Assembly (NCBI GenBank): GCA_025352345.1
Contig: JANXTP010000349.1
Location: 1 to 11,290, forward strand
DNA from: Burkholderiales bacterium
GTDB lineage: Bacteria > Pseudomonadota > Gammaproteobacteria > Burkholderiales > Burkholderiaceae_C
Length of the DNA: 11,290 nt
Reading direction: 5' to 3'
The notes under the pieces: model-generated
Seen by the model: only the letters and a program-made list of their open reading frames with translations
Databases searched by the model: none
What the model was told of the DNA's origin: nothing
Shown: piece after piece, positions 8,209 through 11,290 of the stretch
How positions within the stretch are numbered: position 1 is the stretch's first letter
Layout of the letters: every line of letters begins with the position of its first letter
Made by a program: the position numbers and the translations under genes

Positions 8209-8227
8209 CCCGGCCAGCATCGCCGGG
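8209..8227. terminator. Hairpin between converging genes, possible terminator
   Basis: CCCGGC (8209-8214) and GCCGGG (8222-8227) form a perfect 6-bp stem with a 7-base loop. It lies eight bases past the kinase stop, in the 75-base gap facing the end of murI. Neither strand has a following T-tract, so intrinsic termination would be weak and Rho may be needed. Confidence 0.3.
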
Positions 8228-8276
8228 ACCCACTTCGAACCGTGCCGCAGGCCTGAGCCTTCCCTCGTCCTTGCGT

Positions 8277-9089
8277 TCAGCAACCGCTTGCGGGAAGCGC
8301 ATGCACCTGAGCCGCAGGCTCTCCGATGAACTCGAGGAACGCGGCCAGCTCGCGCGGCGGGCCCGACGTGTAGAACGCCGTGGTGGCCGCGGTGTCGTGC
8401 GGCATGGCGGCCGATGCCGACAGCACGCGCGACAGCTGGCTGGCGATGGCCTCCGAGGGCTCGACGATCGTGACCGCCTTGCCTGCGACCTTCGCTATGG
8501 CATCAAAGAGGAACGCATAGTGCGTGCAGCCCAGCACGATCGTGTCGGCGCCCGCATCGAGGCCATGCCTCAGGTAAGACGCCAGAAGCTGCTGCGTCAC
8601 GGCATCGTGGAATCGACCTCGCTCGACCTGATCGGCCAGGCCAGGACAGGCCTGCAGGATGACCCGCGTGTCCGTGCCGTAGGTGCTGCACAGCCGTGCG
8701 ACGGCAGGGCTGCGGATCGTGTTGCTAGTGGCCAGCACCAGCACGATCTTCGACCGGCTGAGCTGCGTGGCCGGCTTGATGGCCGGCTCCATCGCAACGA
8801 TGGGCAGCGTGTACCGCTCGCGCAGGCTTCGCACCGCGACGACACTGGCCGTGTTGCAGGCGATCACCAGCGCCTTGGCGCCGCCGCGGATCAGGAACTC
8901 GGCAATGTCCTGCGCTCGGCTTTTAACGAACGCGGCCGACCGATCACCATACGGTGCATGGCCACAGTCGGCCACATAGGTGAAGGATTCGCCCGGCAAC
9001 TTCGCTTTCAGCGCCCGCAGCACTGACAGACCACCGACGCCTGAGTCGTAGACGCCGACCGAGCCCGTCGTTGCCACCGGAGTCAGCAT
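8277..9089 (-). CDS. murI: Glutamate racemase
   Basis: This cofactor-independent racemase makes D-glutamate from L-glutamate in the cytoplasm for peptidoglycan precursors. From ATG 9089 it has 270 residues, typical for MurI. Visible family motifs are VYDSGVGGLSVL (D15), GHAPYGDRS (~43-51), the first catalytic cysteine in VIACNTAS (C78) and the second in LGCTHYAFL (C188 with H190). Both proton-transfer cysteines and the partner Asp and His are present, so the enzyme looks active. The frame extends to GTG 9143, but those extra 18 codons lie largely within the SRP RNA gene and show no family character, so ATG 9089 is preferred. No strong Shine-Dalgarno site precedes it. It converges on the kinase-HDOD-GAF gene, and its transcript may come from readthrough of ffs or from an unseen promoter. 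Confidence 0.95.
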   Translation of the reverse strand: MLTPVATTGSVGVYDSGVGGLSVLRALKAKLPGESFTYVADCGHAPYGDRSAAFVKSRAQDIAEFLIRGGAKALVIACNTASVVAVRSLRERYTLPIVAMEPAIKPATQLSRSKIVLVLATSNTIRSPAVARLCSTYGTDTRVILQACPGLADQVERGRFHDAVTQQLLASYLRHGLDAGADTIVLGCTHYAFLFDAIAKVAGKAVTIVEPSEAIASQLSRVLSASAAMPHDTAATTAFYTSGPPRELAAFLEFIGEPAAQVHALPASGC

Positions 9090-9116
9090 GCGGTCGTGTT
9101 CATGGGCGATGAGGGT

Positions 9117-9210
9117 GACGAGCCTGACCCCGGCACTGGTCACAACGGTTGGGGCTGCTTCGTTCCCGACCTGACCCGGTTGGCCGCGCTTCCATGCGGG
9201 GAGGCCCGTC
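9117..9210 (-). ncRNA. ffs: Small bacterial SRP RNA (4.5S RNA)
   Basis: This RNA binds Ffh to form the signal recognition particle that targets nascent membrane proteins. Read on the minus strand, it contains GGTCAGGTCGGGAACGAAGC followed by AGCC, the conserved domain IV with its symmetric and asymmetric loops and a GGAA tetraloop (9166-9163). The ends pair: GACGGGCCT (9210-9202) with AGGCTCGTC (9125-9117) gives nine pairs including one G-U, and CCCC then GCA continue against TGC and GGGG. The tetraloop-closing pair is G-C, not the C-G of E. coli, and the swap keeps the pair. The ~94-nt length fits the short gammaproteobacterial/betaproteobacterial type without an Alu domain. Ends are set by pairing and may be off by a few bases. 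Confidence 0.93.
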
Positions 9211-9217
9211 GAACGTT

Positions 9218-9223
9218 ATTTTA
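9218..9223 (-). promoter_or_regulatory. -10 box of the ffs promoter
   Basis: On the minus strand TAAAAT (five of six to TATAAT) ends seven bases before the G at 9210, where folding places the 5' end of the SRP RNA. No convincing -35 hexamer is seen; the place where one would sit is GC-rich. Confidence 0.6.
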
Positions 9224-9269
9224 GCCCCCCAGTCGCTGGCGCTCCTGCCCCCAAGGGACGCCACCCACC

Positions 9270-9288
9270 GGCCCGGGAGACCCGGGCC
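9270..9288 (-). terminator. GC-rich hairpin downstream of the PurM-like gene
   Basis: GGCCCGGG (9270-9277) and CCCGGGCC (9281-9288) form a perfect 8-bp stem around a 3-base loop, about 50 bases after the PurM-like stop and before the ffs promoter. Its place suits a terminator insulating ffs, but no T-tract follows on the minus strand. It could instead be a stabilising 3' hairpin or part of a dispersed palindrome. Confidence 0.4.
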
Positions 9289-9336
9289 AAGGGCGTTGCT
9301 TGATCGCCTTGGTGCCTCGGCGAGGCTTGCGCTTCT

Positions 9337-10476
9337 TCAGCGCAGTTGCAGCGCGTCGTCGCCGAACGCCAACCCCAGCGGCTCGATCAGCAGGCGCTTC
9401 GGGCCCGCTTCGATGCGGCCGGCCAGCCAGGCGCGTACGCCTTGCGCTTCGGCCACGGCCACGGTGTGCTCGGCCTGGTCGGCGGGCACAAAGAGTGCGA
9501 AGCCCGCGCCCATGTTCAGCGTGCTGTAGGCCTCCAGATCGTTCTGCTGGGCGTGGCGCTGGATGAATTTCAATACCGGCGGCACGTCGGGCACGGTGTG
9601 GATGCGGTAGGTGTGCACCGCCGGGTGGCGCAGCAACTTGCGCCAGCCATGGCCGGTGATGTTGGCGCAGTAATGCGGCGTGATGCCCGCCTTGTAGAGC
9701 GCTTCGGTGACCGGCGAATACAGCACCGTCGGCGCCAGCAGCGCATCGCCGTAGGTCAGCGTTGACACGCCGGGCTCCACCGGCGTCAAGTAGCCTTGCG
9801 GCAGCCGCTCCACCAGCTTGCGCGCGAGGCTCAGGCCGTTCGCGTGGATGCCGCTGGAGGCCAGCAGCACGATGGCATCGCCCGGCGCGAGATGGTCGCC
9901 GACCGACAGCCGCTCTTTCGGATTGATCAGTCCGGTGCACGATGCGGCGAGGTCGATGCGGCCGGCTTCGACGATGCCTGCCAGGGCCGGCGTTTCACCG
10001 CCGCCCCAGGCCACGCCGCAGCGGTCGCAGGCGGCTTTCCAGCCAGCCACCAGTGCCTGCGCGCGCTGCGCGTCGCCGAACCAGTCGGAGCCACCGGCAG
10101 CCCAGTAGGCCTGCACCACCAGAGGCGTGGCGCCGACGGTGATCAGGTCGTTGATGGCCATCGCGATGGTGTCTTGCGCAATCGCGTCGTAGTAGCTGTG
10201 GCCGGTAAGGCGCTGCATCTCGTCGGCCACCAGCGACTTCGAGCCCAGACATTCGACGATGCTGGCGAGATAAAACGGGCCGACGTCGACCACATAGGCC
10301 GACTCGCCACGCGACGCGGTCACTTCGCTGAAGCCATGCGCCGCGAGGTGCGCACCGGTGGCGGCGGCCGCGCGCTGCGCAGCGACCTTCAACGGGTCGA
10401 TAAGGTCGTAGTTGACGCCCGATTGTTCGTAGCTGAGCGTGCCATGGTCGGGCGCGGAGGGTGGGGTCGTGGTCAT
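9337..10476 (-). CDS. Divergent PurM-like AIR synthetase family protein
   Basis: This 379-residue protein belongs to the PurM/AIR-synthetase superfamily, whose classic member closes FGAM to aminoimidazole ribotide using ATP. Matching blocks are LSYEQSGVNYD (~14-24), AINDLITVGATPLVVQAYWA (~107-126), WGGGETPAL (~157-165), LASSGIHANGLSLARKL (~205-221), LLAPTVLY (~246-253), NITGHGWRKLLR (~272-283) and a C-terminal NMGAGFALFVP. These depart from textbook PurM: ECLGSKSLVADEM (~75-87) stands where GTDGVGTKL is expected, GIHANG replaces GPHSNG, and TGHGW replaces TGGGF. It is also longer than the ~345 residues of classic PurM. It is not next to other pur genes. It may be a functional PurM of a separate clade or a paralogue with another substrate. 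ATG 10476 is chosen because the frame up to GTG 10542 is low-complexity and includes a likely promoter start. Confidence 0.8.
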   Translation of the reverse strand: MTTTPPSAPDHGTLSYEQSGVNYDLIDPLKVAAQRAAAATGAHLAAHGFSEVTASRGESAYVVDVGPFYLASIVECLGSKSLVADEMQRLTGHSYYDAIAQDTIAMAINDLITVGATPLVVQAYWAAGGSDWFGDAQRAQALVAGWKAACDRCGVAWGGGETPALAGIVEAGRIDLAASCTGLINPKERLSVGDHLAPGDAIVLLASSGIHANGLSLARKLVERLPQGYLTPVEPGVSTLTYGDALLAPTVLYSPVTEALYKAGITPHYCANITGHGWRKLLRHPAVHTYRIHTVPDVPPVLKFIQRHAQQNDLEAYSTLNMGAGFALFVPADQAEHTVAVAEAQGVRAWLAGRIEAGPKRLLIEPLGLAFGDDALQLR

Positions 10477-10541
10477 GGGGCAGGGCGGGGGACCCGCAGA
10501 GGGCGCGGTAGCACGGCGAGGGGCCGCCGCAGTGAATGCCA

Positions 10542-10554
10542 CCGGATTATCCGG
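10542..10554. promoter_or_regulatory. Palindrome in the divergent promoter region
   Basis: CCGGAT (10542-10547) and ATCCGG (10549-10554) form a perfect inverted repeat with a 1-base centre, over the candidate -10 of the PurM-like gene and upstream of dnaX. It could be a repressor half-site pair, but a 6-bp GC-rich palindrome can also arise by chance. Confidence 0.25.
10546..10551 (-). promoter_or_regulatory. Candidate -10 box for the PurM-like gene
   Basis: On the minus strand GATAAT (five of six to TATAAT) would place the transcript start near 10539, giving a leader of about 60 bases before ATG 10476. It lies inside the palindrome CCGGAT-T-ATCCGG. No clear -35 is visible. Confidence 0.4.
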
Positions 10555-10594
10555 CAGGCCCTGCGCGATGCAGAGGCACAGTCTTTCGGGCTTC

Positions 10595-10600
10595 TAGAAT
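10595..10600 (+). promoter_or_regulatory. -10 box of dnaX
   Basis: TAGAAT (five of six to TATAAT) ends six bases before the dnaX ATG, so transcription would begin at or within a base or two of the start codon. No -35 hexamer of good fit is seen 16-18 bases upstream. Confidence 0.5.
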
Positions 10601-10606
10601 CGCTCG

Positions 10607-11290
10607 ATGAGTTACTTGGTGCTGGCCCGCAAATACCGACCGCGCAATTTCGACACGCTGGTCGGGCAGGAACACGTGGTTCAGGCGCTGTCGAATGCGC
10701 TGACGCAAGGGCGGCTGCACCATGCCTACTTGTTCACCGGCACGCGCGGCGTCGGCAAAACAACCGTGTCGCGCATCCTGGCCAAGGCCTTGAACTGCAC
10801 CGGAGCCGACGGTCAGGGCGGCGTCACCGCGCACCCCTGCGGTGTGTGCCATGCCTGCCGCGACATCGATGCCGACCGCTTCATCGACTACATGGAGCTC
10901 GACGCCGCCAGCAACCGCGGCATCGACGAGATCCGCGACCTGATCGAGCGCGCCGCCTACAAGCCGACCGTGGGCCGCTTCAAGGTGTTCATGATCGACG
11001 AGGCGCATCAGCTGACGCGCGACTCGTTCAATGCGTTGCTCAAAACGCTGGAAGAGCCCCCTGACTACCTGAAGTTCGTGCTGGCCACCACCGAGCCCGA
11101 CAAGATGCTGCCCACGGTGCTGTCGCGTTGCCTGCAGTTCAACCTGCGGCCGATGGGGCTGCACACCTTGCAGGAACACTTGGCGAAGGTGCTGGCCGAC
11201 GAGGGCATCGCTGCCGAGCCCGGTGCGCTGCGCCTGCTGGCGCGGTCGGCTCGCGGCTCGATGCGCGATGCGCTGTCGATCACCGACCAG
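10607..11290 (+). CDS. dnaX: DNA polymerase III gamma/tau subunit (5' part)
   Basis: The first 228 codons of dnaX are present and the gene runs off the window with no stop. The product is the ATPase of the clamp loader, which opens the sliding clamp and, as tau, links polymerase and helicase. It starts MSYLVLARKYRPRNFDTLVG, a near-invariant opening. Walker A is GTRGVGKTT (K51). Four zinc-binding cysteines are C64, C78, C81 and C84. The Walker B block is FMIDEAHQL (D131-E132). ATTEPDKMLPTVLSRC (~160) holds sensor 1 and the SRC motif, with R164 as the trans-acting arginine. GSMRDALS (R220) is the sensor 2 region. All motifs are intact. No Shine-Dalgarno site precedes ATG 10607. Any programmed frameshift or tau-specific region would lie outside the window. 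Confidence 0.97.
   Translation, partial: MSYLVLARKYRPRNFDTLVGQEHVVQALSNALTQGRLHHAYLFTGTRGVGKTTVSRILAKALNCTGADGQGGVTAHPCGVCHACRDIDADRFIDYMELDAASNRGIDEIRDLIERAAYKPTVGRFKVFMIDEAHQLTRDSFNALLKTLEEPPDYLKFVLATTEPDKMLPTVLSRCLQFNLRPMGLHTLQEHLAKVLADEGIAAEPGALRLLARSARGSMRDALSITDQ

Noticed and set aside
8202..9026. 274-codon open frame on the plus strand after the kinase gene
   Set aside because: It lies antisense to murI, whose catalytic motifs are intact. The translation is Arg-rich with no motif.
10477..10542. GTG 10542 as start of the PurM-like gene
   Set aside because: The extra 22 residues are Ala/Pro-rich without family character, and a -10-like GATAAT places the transcript start at about this codon.
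9796..11064. 422-codon open frame on the plus strand
   Set aside because: It covers the PurM-like gene in antisense and then dnaX out of frame. Both true frames have conserved motifs.
1..11290. CRISPR arrays, tRNA genes, insertion sequences, prophage
   Set aside because: I saw no regularly spaced repeats, cloverleaf signature, transposase or integrase motif, or terminal inverted repeats with target duplications.

Overview
The window is GC-rich, densely coded DNA from a betaproteobacterium, most likely of the order Burkholderiales. I base this on composition, codon use, the style of the DnaX, MurI and SRP RNA sequences, and an AddA/AddB-like helicase-nuclease pair typical of that group. No mobile element, CRISPR array, tRNA or rRNA is visible, and no gap between genes exceeds about 130 bases.

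Layout. (1) 1-3620, + strand: the last 73 codons of a RecB-family (AddB-like) nuclease with its Cys cluster, then a UvrD/AddA-type helicase-nuclease. They join through a TTGA stop/start overlap and together probably process DNA double-strand breaks. (2) 3741-8201, + strand: two tandem paralogous signalling proteins, each with an N-terminal Ser/Thr-kinase fold and a central HDOD domain. The first has lost nearly every catalytic residue and looks like a pseudokinase. The second keeps a full catalytic set and adds a C-terminal GAF domain. This pair is the most unusual part of the window. (3) 8277-10476, - strand: glutamate racemase (murI), the small SRP RNA gene (ffs), and a divergent PurM-like AIR-synthetase family protein. 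Transcription runs PurM-like, ffs, murI, and converges on the kinase genes. (4) 10607-11290, + strand: the 5' part of dnaX (DNA polymerase III gamma/tau), running off the window and divergent from the PurM-like gene.

Two genes are easy to miss. The SRP RNA lies at 9117-9210, where the longest murI reading frame runs into it, so murI should start at 9089. The dnaX fragment has no stop codon inside the window. A -10-like TAGAAT ends six bases before the dnaX ATG with no Shine-Dalgarno sequence, which suggests a leaderless or near-leaderless mRNA.

Functionally the window mixes housekeeping (replication, protein targeting, wall precursor, purine-like metabolism), DNA repair and a probable phospho-signalling module. 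Apart from the repair pair and the kinase pair, I see no evidence that neighbours share a pathway.
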